In this document: positions 33,618-47,100 of the stretch, piece after piece
Position numbering within the stretch: the stretch's first letter is position 1
How the letters are laid out: every line of letters starts with the position of its first letter
Source of the DNA: Microvelia longipes
Lineage: Eukaryota; Arthropoda; Insecta; Hemiptera; Veliidae
DNA length: 64,000 nucleotides
Direction: 5' to 3'
Assembly: GCA_018340805.1 (NCBI GenBank)
Contig: JACMZG010000008.1
Coordinates: forward strand, 23,774,003-23,838,002
Program-made: the position numbers and the translations under genes
Notes under the pieces: model-generated
Database searches by the model: none
The model's input: only the letters and a program-made list of their open reading frames with translations
Told to the model about the DNA's origin: nothing

Positions 33618-36600
33618 GTATGTATGTTGATTTTGAATGTTTAATAATACAAGAGCAGAACTACATGAGAAATATTGTGGAGAGCTGGGAAAAATTGCAT
33701 TTTGGTATGAACCTAATTAATTTGAATGGAGTTTTAATGAGGTTTGAATAGAGCCCGCTGAAGGCCCCAAAATAATTCAGACCTTTCGATGTATTGAGTA
33801 GGCTATGCCCCCTTTGAAAGCAACTCTATAATGGAGAAANNNNNNNNNNNNNNNNNNNNNNNNNNNNNNNNNNNNNNNNNNNNNNNNNNNNNNNNNNNNN
33901 NNNNNNNNNNNNNNNNNNNNNNNNNNNNNNNNNNNNNNNNNNNNNNNNNNNNNNNNNNNNNNNNNNNNNNNNNNNNNNNNNNNNNNNNNNNNNNNNNNNN
34001 NNNNNNNNNNNNNNNNNNNNNNNNNNNNNNNNNNNNNNNNNNNNNNNNNNNNNNNNNNNNNNNNNNNNNNNNNNNNNNNNNNNNNNNNNNNNNNNNNNNN
34101 NNNNNNNNNNNNNNNNNNNNNNNNNNNNNNNNNNNNNNNNNNNNNNNNNNNNNNNNNNNNNNNNNNNNNNNNNNNNNNNNNNNNNNNNNNNNNNNNNNNN
34201 NNNNNNNNNNNNNNNNNNNNNNNNNNNNNNNNNNNNNNNNNNNNNNNNNNNNNNNNNNNNNNNNNNNNNNNNNNNNNNNNNNNNNNNNNNNNNNNNNNNN
34301 NNNNNNNNNNNNNNNNNNNNNNNNNNNNNNNNNNNNNNNNNNNNNNNNNNNNNNNNNNNNNNNNNNNNNNNNNNNNNNNNNNNNNNNNNNNNNNNNNNNN
34401 NNNNNNNNNNNNNNNNNNNNNNNNNNNNNNNNNNNNNNNNNNNNNNNNNNNNNNNNNNNNNNNNNNNNNNNNNNNNNNNNNNNNNNNNNNNNNNNNNNNN
34501 NNNNNNNNNNNNNNNNNNNNNNNNNNNNNNNNNNNNNNNNNNNNNNNNNNNNNNNNNNNNNNNNNNNNNNNNNNNNNNNNNNNNNNNNNNNNNNNNNNNN
34601 NNNNNNNNNNNNNNNNNNNNNNNNNNNNNNNNNNNNNNNNNNNNNNNNNNNNNNNNNNNNNNNNNNNNNNNNNNNNNNNNNNNNNNNNNNNNNNNNNNNN
34701 NNNNNNNNNNNNNNNNNNNNNNNNNNNNNNNNNNNNNNNNNNNNNNNNNNNNNNNNNNNNNNNNNNNNNNNNNNNNNNNNNNNNNNNNNNNNNNNNNNNN
34801 NNNNNNNNNNNNCAGTATTATTTTCAGATGAGTTATCATGAGAGAGGTTTGGTGGACTACCCTGAACACGAGGGTAGTGATCCTGAAGACCATGGTGACT
34901 ACAATTCCCAAGATACATGGGAAAGACGACATACCATGAAAACCAGAGCATTCGTCAACAAATACAAACAGTTCATTGATAAAAGAAGAGAAGAGGAAAG
35001 AAGAGCTCACGCCTGGGTTAATGTTCCTTCGAGATGGGAGCAGCCTCAGAGGGACAGACACGCTGGACTGTATTCACCTGACTGCTCTGTCTCTTATACA
35101 GGAATTCCGACTAGACATCCGTCATCCTAAACCTAAGTGAGTGACTTTTTCCAAGATTTCCCCATTGATTCCTAAAATAAGTTTATAACATTTTTCTGTA
35201 AATTTTCAATAATATATAAATGGAAACTCTCAATTAATTTAAAGATTACAATTTTTTTATTTTTATTTATTATATTTTTTGGAGCGTCAACTGCTAGGTT
35301 ATGTTTCCTCCATTAAAGTTTAATTAATAACGTAATAAGAAAATTTGACGTTTTTTGAATAAACATACATATACACTACCCATTTTATTGCTTGTATAGA
35401 ATTAAATTTTAAACATTTTTTATAGTAATTTTTTTTTATGCAATTCAGCCAGAGCTGTGGTTACTCTACGAAGTTTTGAAAGGAGGTAATAGTTTATAGA
35501 TTATTTTTCATTACTTACATAAATTTATGTAATTTATTTTTAATTTTAATTTAATTAAAATTTTAAAATGTTTACAAAATTAATATTAATTTACAATATT
35601 AATTCTTAATTAATGTATTGTTTATAAATATTAATTTTATTATTTGTGTTCATGTTATTTTTTAAATATTTTTTATTTATGATCTTTCTGTTCCATAATT
35701 ATTATTTTTACTTTTACTATAATGTGATTTTTTTGTTTTTCCTTTGAATTCAGTGTTTTTTCGATTATCGAAAATAATATTGACGATTATGTAAATAATA
35801 TTCTTATAGGTAAATATAGAGTTTTTAAAGGTATGAAAACTATAAATATTCATATGAGTAGATACTAAGATAGTTTAAAGTCGCGAATTAGTTCAGCTTG
35901 ATGTAGTTAATTTTGTAAATATTATATGATATAGGTGCTGATATTGAATCTTCAGGCAGTTAGTATGAGTACAGCCATTTTCTACATTTGTATTCTTATT
36001 TATTGATGTTTAGAATGATTTAATTCTTACATCTAGCATTTTGATAGCTTTTGGCTCTTTTCAAGTGCCAGAATTTGAGTTTTGATATAAAAAATGTTGA
36101 TTTATATGTTTTAATTTAAAACTGGTAATAGCTAATTAACTTTTGCAGTGAGGAATCTCGATTGAATAGTTCAGTAGGAGGAATTGATAGTCTTTCTGAG
36201 TTATACAAAAGAGACAGAATGAAAGATAGGAGTAGAGGCTCTGCATTCTCGTCAAGGCATGATGCAAGGTATTTATTTCTAAGAAAAGCTAAATATATTT
36301 TTACTTTTCCTCATTTATGCAGTATGTATATGGGAAAAGTATTGTGTTCAAAAAAATCCAAAACTGGGATGTCTCTAGAATTATCTGTTTCAGGTGTCTT
36401 TAAGACCTCGTGAGTGGTTTTCACAAATTTGTCTGTCTATATGTGTGTGTCTCTTATCCATTGTAAGCACAACACACTATAGACTTACTTAGTACAAAGT
36501 TTCAACTCTCTAGCATAAATATACTAAGAGCTCGTATGATATTAGAATACTCACACAGCAATCTTTGTGATAACCACTCAGGAGGGTTTAAACGTACCTG

Positions 36601-38884
36601 AAACAGAACATTCAGACCATATCCTAGTTTCAGATGTTTTTGCAAACACAATACTTTTCCTATATACCTACGGTATAAATGACAAAAAGTAATAATATCT
36701 TGTAGGGGGATACCTTGGAACTTTTTCTCACCAAATCAGATAGGCTACACTTATTCTTTCTACTTCGGACTTGCTTCGCTTGTCCTAACAGTATAAAAGT
36801 TTCCAAATTTATGCTGCAACAAGTCTTCAAACTCATTTTGCTCATTCCAGATGTAAATACATTAGTTTTTATTTCCAACAGTCTTCCATCCAGCACTGAC
36901 CCCGTTCCATACTGCTTAACTTTTACTATCCAACAAAAACCATTGATATACTTATTTATTATATAAAGGGATACACTGTACTAAATTTCAGTTCAATTTG
37001 CATTATTTTTCAATTTTTTAAAAAACCTGTACAAGTTATTCGATTAAAAATGAAACTTGGCACATATGTTTCTGTTATATATAACCTCATGCGAGCCAAA
37101 TCTCAAACTGATCAATAACTTTTTCCGCATTTGAAGAATTTTCAAAATGTTTGCTGAGTCATTATTAAGGGCCATAAATACGACATCATAAACAAAATAT
37201 TTTCCAGATAGCACTACTGGCTAATTTCTATCGTTTTATTTACCGTATTGTAAGTTTATAACTTCAAAATAATTTTGGTGCGGAGGTCTGCAAGCTGGGT
37301 GAATTTTTTTGTAATGTTGGCTTTTGTGGTTATCAATCCAATTTTTGCTCAAGTTTTCAGAATATATTTAATAAATTGAAGAATCAGCTACCATTGATAC
37401 TTGTTGTTGTACATGAATATCCTTGTACCAGTTTCGGTTTAACCAACAAAAAGCAGCAACAAAGTTAACATCAGCAGCTGGGGTAACACTCAAGCTCTCA
37501 ACTAATAAAGTTATATCAGTGATTAACTTCTAGTCTCGATGAGCATGACAAGCCCTCTGAAGATTAGGAAGGGAGTAGGAGAGGGTTTATATAGAAAATG
37601 TGTTATGAGTCAAGGCCATAACCCTGAGAAGTCAGGTGTGCGAGTGAGTCATCTGACGTTCTGATGCTTTATGATGTGTACCCGTGTCATAGTTTCCCTG
37701 TTTTCGTTTTTTCACAAGGTTTGGTTTGATTACCAAAAAATTATTTTCCGAATTGAAATTAAGTTGTTTGTTAATAACTGTCTTGTCAGTAATTCGGTAT
37801 TTATATATTTCTAGTCTTTCGAGTATGTCAAGTTTAGGTCCTTTTGATTGTTTGTCTCAATACTTGCTGTGGGATATACATATCCAAAGACAAGTATCGA
37901 TTGTAGCTGATTCTTCAATTGCTTTTTCAACTTGCGGTTAATACAACCTCTTTAATATATTTAATAATCTGAGCAGTAGCATCACAACTTGTTATTTAAT
38001 TTTTTCCATTTTTATAAAGAAAATGCACTCAAAGTTAGCAATAACTGCTTTGCCGTGCAGTGTATAATCTATGCGATAAATATGCTCCTTTTCTTTAATT
38101 CAAAAATATTAAATAATAGTTGTGACGCTACTGCTCAGGTTATTAAATAATACCGAAAACTTAAGCAAGAAAGCATGCATTCAATGAAAATTTCCCAGCT
38201 TGCGGACCTCCTGCCAGATTTTTTTAAATTAATATTTTCTTGTATTATATTACCTTGTAATTTTCAACTATCCTCTAGTGTGCTGAATTTTGCTCACTTA
38301 TTTTTTTCATAAATTTGTTTTGTTTGTTAAAAGGAGCAGGAGTCCTATTTTCCCTTGCGATGAAGACAGAGAAGTGTTTGATATAGTTAATAACAGAGAT
38401 GATAGTGGTGAAATGTTTGTACCAGTTGATTGGATTAGAATAAGGGAACCTGAGTATCATGATAGAAAGTCACCTCGGGAAAGAAGAAGGTCACCATCAC
38501 ATGATAGAGATAGGCTTAGGTCACCATCATATGATAGAAATAGGCAAGGTCACATCACATGATGAGATAGGGGTAGGTCACCATCATATGATAAAAATAG
38601 ACATTACCAGGGAAGACGTTCCCCTCAGCATTATCAAGATAAGAGACGCTCTATATCACCAGGTAATATTTCATATGATAATCTGAGTAATATTTAGTTG
38701 AATGTTCTTCTTTAATCTCAGTTGCTCAAATGGAGTATGTCTAATGTACAAAGAGCTTCCATTGCTAGTTTCACAATATTTTTAAATGGTTTTTTAGAAG
38801 TAGTTGTCAACTTATTTCTTTAAGTGTTTTATGTTTTATATATATATATATATATAATATATATATATATATTATATATATATT

Positions 38885-38932
<48 letters not shown>

Positions 38933-41041
38933 GCATGAAAATTTACTCTTTTATTATAAAGTAACCTCAGTACCAGAGTTTTTAATTTTACTGTGAGAAG
39001 TTATTTTTTCCGAAACCTCATAACTCTTTTGTATTTTGTTATTTATTTCCTTATTTCCAGCATTTTGTCGTTTAATGTATAAACAGAGCCTAGTGATATC
39101 TAAGTAGATGTGTATTGATAAAATCTGCTCTTTAACCACCTTGATCTTTTATATACGCTTTTGTATATTTATTGATAATTATTATTTTATTATGATATGA
39201 TATTAGGTGGTCACTATTATGAGAGGAGAAGATCAGTTACACCAAGGGATCATTACAGAAATAGAAGATCAGTTTCACCCTCAGATCAATATCATAACAG
39301 ACGGAGATCAGTATCTCCTAGGTCTCGTCATGAAGATAGGTTATCTCCTTCTCGCTATCATGATAGACATAGATCAAGATCACCTGACCCTCGTTTAAGA
39401 GATCATCATGCTTATAAGGTAATTTGCAAACGGACCACAGAACATTTGAGTTACATATTTACAACATTCATACAGTTTTCCAATCATATTTTTTAAAGAA
39501 ATTAAGTAATTTAAATATTTTAAGGTTAATATACATCCTTGTATATACATATACAAATATTTCAAGGATAATATAAAACCTTGTATATACATATACAAAT
39601 ATTACAAGGATAATATACAACCTTGTATAGTACATATACAAATATTACAAGGATAATATACAACCTTGTATATACATATACAAATATTACAAAGGATATA
39701 CTATATTTGTAGTATGTACATATACAAATATTCATTAATTATTTGCAACCAATATTTCATATATACAATATTTTCCTAATATACAACCTTATTACAATTC
39801 CTAGTCATTTGCCAGGTTACTAGTTTAGTTAATGAGGTGTTTAGGCCTTTTATTACCTTTAATAGTAGGTAGAGTAATTCGCCTTATGGAACTAGGAAAC
39901 TGAGACATTACCCTAAGAGTTCTGAGAAATGATGTAAATACTACAGTAAAAGTGCTTGTCACATTTTTATTATTTAATGTTCCTTCCATATCTTATATGA
40001 TTATTATTATTACTATTATTATTATAGGAGCTAAGGAAGTACTATGTTGTCTTATTATTTGTTTTTATTTAATGTTTAATTTTAGGGAGAATCAAGCCAA
40101 AAATGGCATGATAGTTATGAGTCGAGAAGGTCTCCAAGCAGTATGTACAATAAATCATCTGATTTGTATGATAGAAGAAAGAAGAGGAGTCCCTCTCCCA
40201 TGGATATTTCACCACCTAGACATATTTCACCCGATGTGCCTCCCGCTCCACCCCCTCCCATCCTATCATCTGTAACTCCTCCTCCTCCTGCCCTTTACAT
40301 GCCCACTGACTATTCAAAGGTAAGGATTTTAGTTATTTATCTTTTGGTTGATACTAAAATTATTTTTTTAAGATATTATGTTGTTAATAAACCTAATCTG
40401 AAACAACGCTTTGAAACGTACCTACTATCACAGGATTAATTGTTAATCGATCGCTAGTAATAATGGATGTATTTAGTGTCGGTACATACTAAATCAAAAT
40501 ATGACAACTTTTTAATAATTTTCTGATGAGTGTATATTACTTTCAACTTGTACATTACACTTATCAAAATAGTGTCCTATTCTAGAACTGTATACTGTAA
40601 TCCTTTACATGGTGGTGTCCATGGGTATAGACAGACGATTAAAGTGATATTGTCCAGACTTAAAGGCTACATTTCTAAAGTAGTCTGTGAGCTCTCACAC
40701 CTATTTTGTTAGGGAAATTTCATTTATACTCATCTTTTTATCTCTTCACTTAAAATCATAATTTTTTATGTTTTCACTAATTAATAGTAAGAAATAAATA
40801 GTTAAGTAAAAATTACTTTTGAAATGTTTTTATTGATAAAGAGTAGATCATTTGAAGATTCTCATATACAAATATAGGCAGTTGAGATTTCTTTAGAGCG
40901 TTAACACTGATTTTTTTATGTATTAATGTCTTTAGCAAACTTGAGATTAAAAAAAAGCAAAAATGAGGTTAGGGTCATGTAGGGGTGGGGGTGGATTTTT
41001 TTGGAAAGGAGACTCACTGATCAAGAATATTATATATATAT

Positions 41042-41114
<73 letters not shown>

Positions 41115-44100
41115 TGTACAAGATTTTTGTCCAGTAATGTTTCTATGAGGCACACGATAACTTTCTTTTTTTTTATTTATTTATTGAATAATACAACAAC
41201 AATTGTGATTGTTACAAGTATTAGAGTTAGCACAGTTTTAATGGCTTTGGTGCGCTTGATAGAGAAACAATCCTGTGATTGACTCAGGCGGGAGTTGGAA
41301 ATAGATAAATAAATAGTGAAAATTATATCACTATTGAGATGTAAGAGATAGAATAAATAAAATGTTAAAATAAATGAGTAAATTAAATGTAGTAGTAAGA
41401 TAATTAGATAATTTATGTCGAGTTTATAGAGATAACTGGTCTCGAGGCCACTGCCTCCTCAGGCGTCTCATAGGATTTTCAGGAAGGGTATTAGAGGATA
41501 GAGTTTTTACCAGAGGATTTGGATGATCGATTATGGAATCATGGAAGCATTTATATCGGATATAGAAAGATCTCGACAAATGGAACATTAAGGACGATAA
41601 CTTTCAAATACCTACTTTGATTGAAATGAAACTTGGCCCAAAAATCAGCATTGTTAATGTGAATGTAGGGCATTAACCCACAATAATGACTCCATAATGA
41701 CATATACTACAATGTTAAATAATACTCTATACAATCATCTTCATTAGAAACAATACATGTCTTTTATAACTTTACAAATTTATCTTTTACATGAGAAAAA
41801 AAGGTTTTAAAAAAACATTGATAAAAAAGAAAATGAAGCAGTTATAAAAATTGAACACAGAAAAGGGTGGCAAATTCAAATTGTAACACTTCCCCTTGTG
41901 TTAACATTTTTTAAAAATTTAATTATCATTTTTGGAAAGTAAACCAAGCTGAATACACATATCTTTGATTTTAATTTTGTTTAACACCTTGGTGAATATA
42001 TCAGCAAGATTATTATGAGACTATGTATCTAAAGGTAACAAGTCCTCTTTCAACAAGGTCTCTAGAGGAATGGTAAGCAACATCAATATGTTTTGACCTC
42101 TCTGAAGTTACTCTAGTATTAGTTAAAATAATTGCCCCTTGGTTGTCAGACCAAATATTTGTAGGAGTCCCATAAAATTTACACAGTCCATTTCACCTAT
42201 AAGATTTCTCACCCATAAAGTTTCTCTAGATACCTCAGCCATGGCTACGTATTCTGCATCATTAGTTGATGCTGTTACTAATTTTTGTTTCTGAGATTTC
42301 CAAATCATGGTGTTGCTCCCTAATTTTATAATGTAACCAGTTATAGATTTTCTATCTTGTGGACAGTTAGCCCAATCAGCATCAACAAATGCTTGGATTT
42401 ATGATCATCATCCTTCTTAAATTTGAGTCCCATACTTGATGTGTTTTAATGTATTTTAACAGATGGTTTACCTCTGTCCAATTATTCTTTGTTGGATTTT
42501 GGTTGTACTGGCTCATTTTAGTCACTGAAAACATTAGGCCAGGCCTTGTACTATTGGCAAGGTACAAGATACTGCCCACTGCCTTTCAACACATATTAGG
42601 TTCAACGTCCTCACTGTTATCATCAATGATCTTGCCTTGTATGGGTAAAGGTGTAGAAGTACCCTTTGCTTCCAACATGTTAAATTAAGTTAATATATGT
42701 TGAATATATTGTTCTTGGTTTATTCTTAGGCCATCAAGCAAGTATGTTATCTCCAGTGAAAGAACATGTGATTTGTTTCCCAAGTCTCTTGATTGGAACT
42801 TTATTAGGAGTTTGCTTGTAATATCTTTTATTTTCTCTATATTTCCCCATATCATGAGGTCGTCTACATACACCCTTAGGAATATATCTTTGGAGTCATT
42901 TAAAGGCCAGGATCACTCTTCAGTGCTCTCTGACCAATTTCATTTAAATAATTATCAATACATTTATGCCAGTCTTATCCTGATTGATGATGTTCATAAA
43001 TACTCTTTTTAAGTTTGCACACGAAGTCTGGTTTTTCTTCATCAACAAAATAAGGGAGTTGTTCCTTATACACATCATCTTTTAATTCACTATTCAAATA
43101 TGCAGATTTTATATCAACATTTCTATTCTCCCAATTTTTCACTAAAGCTATTGCAGTCAAGGTTCTTATTGTTTTTCTTTTAATCTTATCATTTTTTGAT
43201 CCTGGCTATCTGTCTATGACCCTGGGCCACCAGGCGGGCTCTAAACCTTTCAACCTCTCCATTTTCATTTTCTTTAATTTTATAAACCCAACGAGACCCA
43301 ATAATAATACAATTTTCAGAATGAGGAACCAATTCCCAGGTGTCCATTTCTTTTAATATAGACATCTCATATTTGATGGCATTAAACCACAGCTCCTTTG
43401 TTCCTGGTCTACTCACATCTAATTTAACATTGCAGCAATGTTTATCTACTTGTTTCTTGAGCCTTGTTGATCTTCTAATCTGATTTCCTTGAGTTGTTTC
43501 CATTCCTTCAGTATCTGAAAACCCTAAAAAATCATCACTTTCTGATTCATTATCGTCAATCTCAGTAGTTACATTTAGGTTAATATCATCATTATCCTTC
43601 GATAGAAGTTCATTTAAATTAATGGCAGTGCCTGAAAGGGTTATTTCCTCACAATTACTTCCCCTAGTCTCAGTGGTATCAATAGTCTTATTTTTGTAAG
43701 GAGAACTCGTTTCTTCAAAAATAACGTCAGTTGAAACAAACACTATATTCCTTTCAGTGCTCCAGAGTTTATACCCCTTGACAGCTTCTTTCAGTCCAAG
43801 AAATATAGCTTCTTTGGCCCTTTTATCAAGTTTTCCTCCAATCAAAATTTTATTCCATGCTTTATAATCAAAAATCTTTATTTTCTGTAAATCATTGTCA
43901 AGTAATTTTGTTTTTGTCCATCTTTCAAATGGTATTTTCCTCCAATACCTTGATGATGGGCAACAATTTTTGTATTGACAGCTTCTCCCCAAAAGGTGTT
44001 GGGGAGACCTGATTGAATAAGCATGCATACCATATACATGAGTGTTTGGTTTAACCTTTCAGCTCACCAATTCTGCTTAGGAGTGTGGTACTGTGCATCT

Positions 44101-47100
44101 GTGAACTATACCATTAGCTTCAAGATAGGTTTTAAACTCACAACAACAGTATTCTTCTCTATTATCTGTCTGGATAGACTTGATTTTGGCATTATAAAAG
44201 AGCTCGGCTTTGTTTTTATACATCTTAAAAACCCTCCCTTTTTTCTTTGTAATGTATACATGTGAAAACCTTGACAAATCGTCAGTAAAGGTTACAAAAT
44301 AGTTACCACCCCCTATAGAAGAGGGACACATTGATCCAACAATATCAGAATGAATCAGGTCAAGATTTCTTTTGGCTTCTCTTTCACTTGATGAAAATGA
44401 TCTTCTCTTCATTTTCCTCTTTGTGCACACAGTACATATAATTTTTTTGACATTTTTCTTGACATTTAATAGTGACGGCAAAATAGAGAAATGACCCAAC
44501 CTTTCATGCCATGGCTCTTCTACAGAGATTTTCTTAGCAAAAGATTGCGTCATAACTTCAGCTTTTGTAATGTACATATTGCCAGTATTAACAACTGAAA
44601 CACTACAACATCATCTTTCTTTATGAAAACTTTATTATTTTCAAATATATGTTTTAGTCCTTTTTTATCCATTTTGTGAACAGATAATAGATTATGATCA
44701 GATCAGGAACATACAAAACATCAGTAAATGAGATATCCCATCCTCCATACTCAGGCAACATTTTTACTCGTATAGTCCCACGGCCTTTAACACTGGCAGT
44801 TTTTCCATCAGCCAAAGTAACCGCACCATAAATTTCCTCTATACTATCTAATACATCTTCTTATGACAACATATGATGACTTGAACCTAAGTCAATATAA
44901 AATAGAGTTTTATACCACTAGGTAATCCTAATCCTAGGTGATCCGGATGCAAAACAAACCACATTCTAATAAACTGCGTAGGCTTCCGCGGTTATTGTCA
45001 TGAAGATTTAGGTCTTCCGGTGGTGACCGCGTCAATGTAGATGAAGAATCCGAAGTTTCGCTTCCACTGTGGAAGGCATCTTCAGGGATGTAGGACATCA
45101 TGGATAGAAACACAATGCTCTACAAAACTGAACTCATTCCAAAACCACATTCTTCCGAGGAAATTTTTCGTTGCCTTTCCTAGTATACAAAACTTTTGAA
45201 TCAGAGTCAATACTACTGCCTCTCTGCATTCTCTTTTCCTCTAACAACAATTTAGCTTTAACTGTTTTCAAAGACAATTTTTTCTTCTCTTTCTAGTGAC
45301 CTAACCAAACCTTCATATTTATCCATTGGTAGACCTAATAAATAAAGCATGGCTACTGACTCGTCGTTAAATTCCAGATCACCCTTCTCAAGCTTCCAAT
45401 TTAAGGTGTTGTATTTTAGCTAAGTAATCTTGCATGATTATATCATGCGTCTTGCTCAAATTAACTAACTGTTTTAAAAATGAACTCAGTGAAGAAGACT
45501 ATAGTCACTATTTATATCTTTGAGAATATCCCAAGCTTCTTTAACAAGAGTACAATCTCCCATATCATTCAAGAAAACGTCTTTTATAATAAGAAAAAGG
45601 AAAGACAATGCCTTTTGATTAGCTTTCTTTTTGCCAACATCCAAATCTGAGACTTCTACACTTTCGCCCTAAGCAGGATCTACTGCTTCCCAGCAACCTT
45701 TCTGAATCAGTTAGGTTTACAGTAAGTTTCACACTCCATTCGAAATAATTGTCACAGTTGAGCTCTTGAAGCTTTAAATCTTCAAAACTCATGATCACTA
45801 GAATCACGAACACGTGATATTTCAATCCAAAAGTAAACTAAAACAACTCAACTTTTACACTCACAAACGAGATTTATAGGGTTAAACACAGTATCGTCTC
45901 TTTGAAAAACAATAATGAAAATGTCTTGGGGCCATAACCTTTTAATAAATCGGTATGTCTTAAATAATACACCATACAATCTTCTTCATTAGAAACAATA
46001 CGTGTCTTTTATTACTTAACAAAATTCTTTTTTTCATGAGAAAAAGGTTATACATAAAAAAACATTGATATAAAAGAAAAAAAGCAGTTAAAAAAATTAA
46101 ACACTTAAAAGGGCGGCAAATTCAAATTGTAACAAACTGATTGTTCTTTTTGACTAATATGTTTGAAAATTCCCTTTTTACAAACTCCTAATATGCAAAA
46201 TGATATAGGATATCAACTATGTGGAGCATCCAAGTTGTCGTAGCCTCTTGTTTTGAAACTTTACACCCATGAAAGTGTGTGGCTGAAAAGTTACCATTCT
46301 TTAATCAGCAATTAGCGAGTCTGAAAAAGTGTAAAACCGTTATTAATACTTGTATATCCTGTTTTGCTCTGCTGATTATTTTGTTGTGTGCGTAAGCGAG
46401 ATTTCAAATTTTTATTCTCTTACAAAATTATTAGTGCATCTTATCATTTTTTGTACCCAACAAAATGTGTAAAAATGCTGTTTTTGGTGTAATATATATT
46501 AAAGGATAAGACTCTAATAGGCTCTATTATTTGTAAATAATAGAAACGGCATGTTTATTTTCAAAACAGCATGTTTATTTTCCTTTTTGACACCTGCCTT
46601 ATTTATTATTATGTATTTTTACTTATTTTACTATTGGACCACTGTCTAACACGATAGTGAATCTGACAAATATCCATAGATATACTCGGTGTATTGATAT
46701 ATTACTGTGTATACTTGTTAATTATACAAATGAGTACACCAATGCAAAATGTCTACTCAATTAGATGTTTTCTGATTTTTAATGATATTTTAAATATCAT
46801 ATACATTAAATTTGAAAAAAATTGAACTAATACTTATAAATGTGATGAAACTTGGCTTATTTCCTAGTCCTATGTAAGATTACATGGGTACATAAACTGC
46901 GAAGGCCCAAGTTCACCAAATTGTACTTAAACTTGATTAAATGAAGCATTTCCGGAGGTATCCACGAATTTGTATTTAATCTTGTTTAAGTTAGACTACG
47001 TTGTTTAATTTTTAGTAATGTTTTTACTAATGTGAGCAAAAAAGAAGTTAATGTTAAAGTTAAAGAGTAAATGTTGGACCATTGCGGAATCAATATAAAA

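Larger units (their letters stand above)
41713..46134 (-). mobile_element. Copia (Ty1/copia) LTR retrotransposon, degenerate
   Basis: The LTRs are 41713-41888 and 45956-46134 (176 and 179 bp, TGTTA...TAACA type). The element reads right to left. Broken frames in order are: gag start (45792, MSFEDLKLQELNCDNYFEWS), a protease region near 44890-44700 with DLGSSHHM where D-S/T-G is expected, the GAG-pre-integrase and integrase core (44577-44077, WHERLGHF, DLIHSDIVG), the integrase C-terminus and RT N-terminus (44028-43189), the RT YVDD box (about 42870), and RNase H (about 42300-42150, STNDAEYVAMAE). Many stops make it inactive. A foreign GC-richer insert lies at about 44950-45120. I see no clear 5-bp target duplication. 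Confidence 0.88.

Noticed and set aside
33803..35061. Long open frames across 33803-35061 on both strands
   Set aside because: They are produced by the N gap. Only the sequence after 34828 on the plus strand is supported.
39207..39398. Second plus-strand frame over the RS exon at 39207-39398
   Set aside because: It is an out-of-frame reading of the RRSVSP exon. Splice phases on both sides support the RS frame.
40947..41153. Minus-strand ORF rich in Ile/Tyr (40947-41153)
   Set aside because: Translation of an AT microsatellite.
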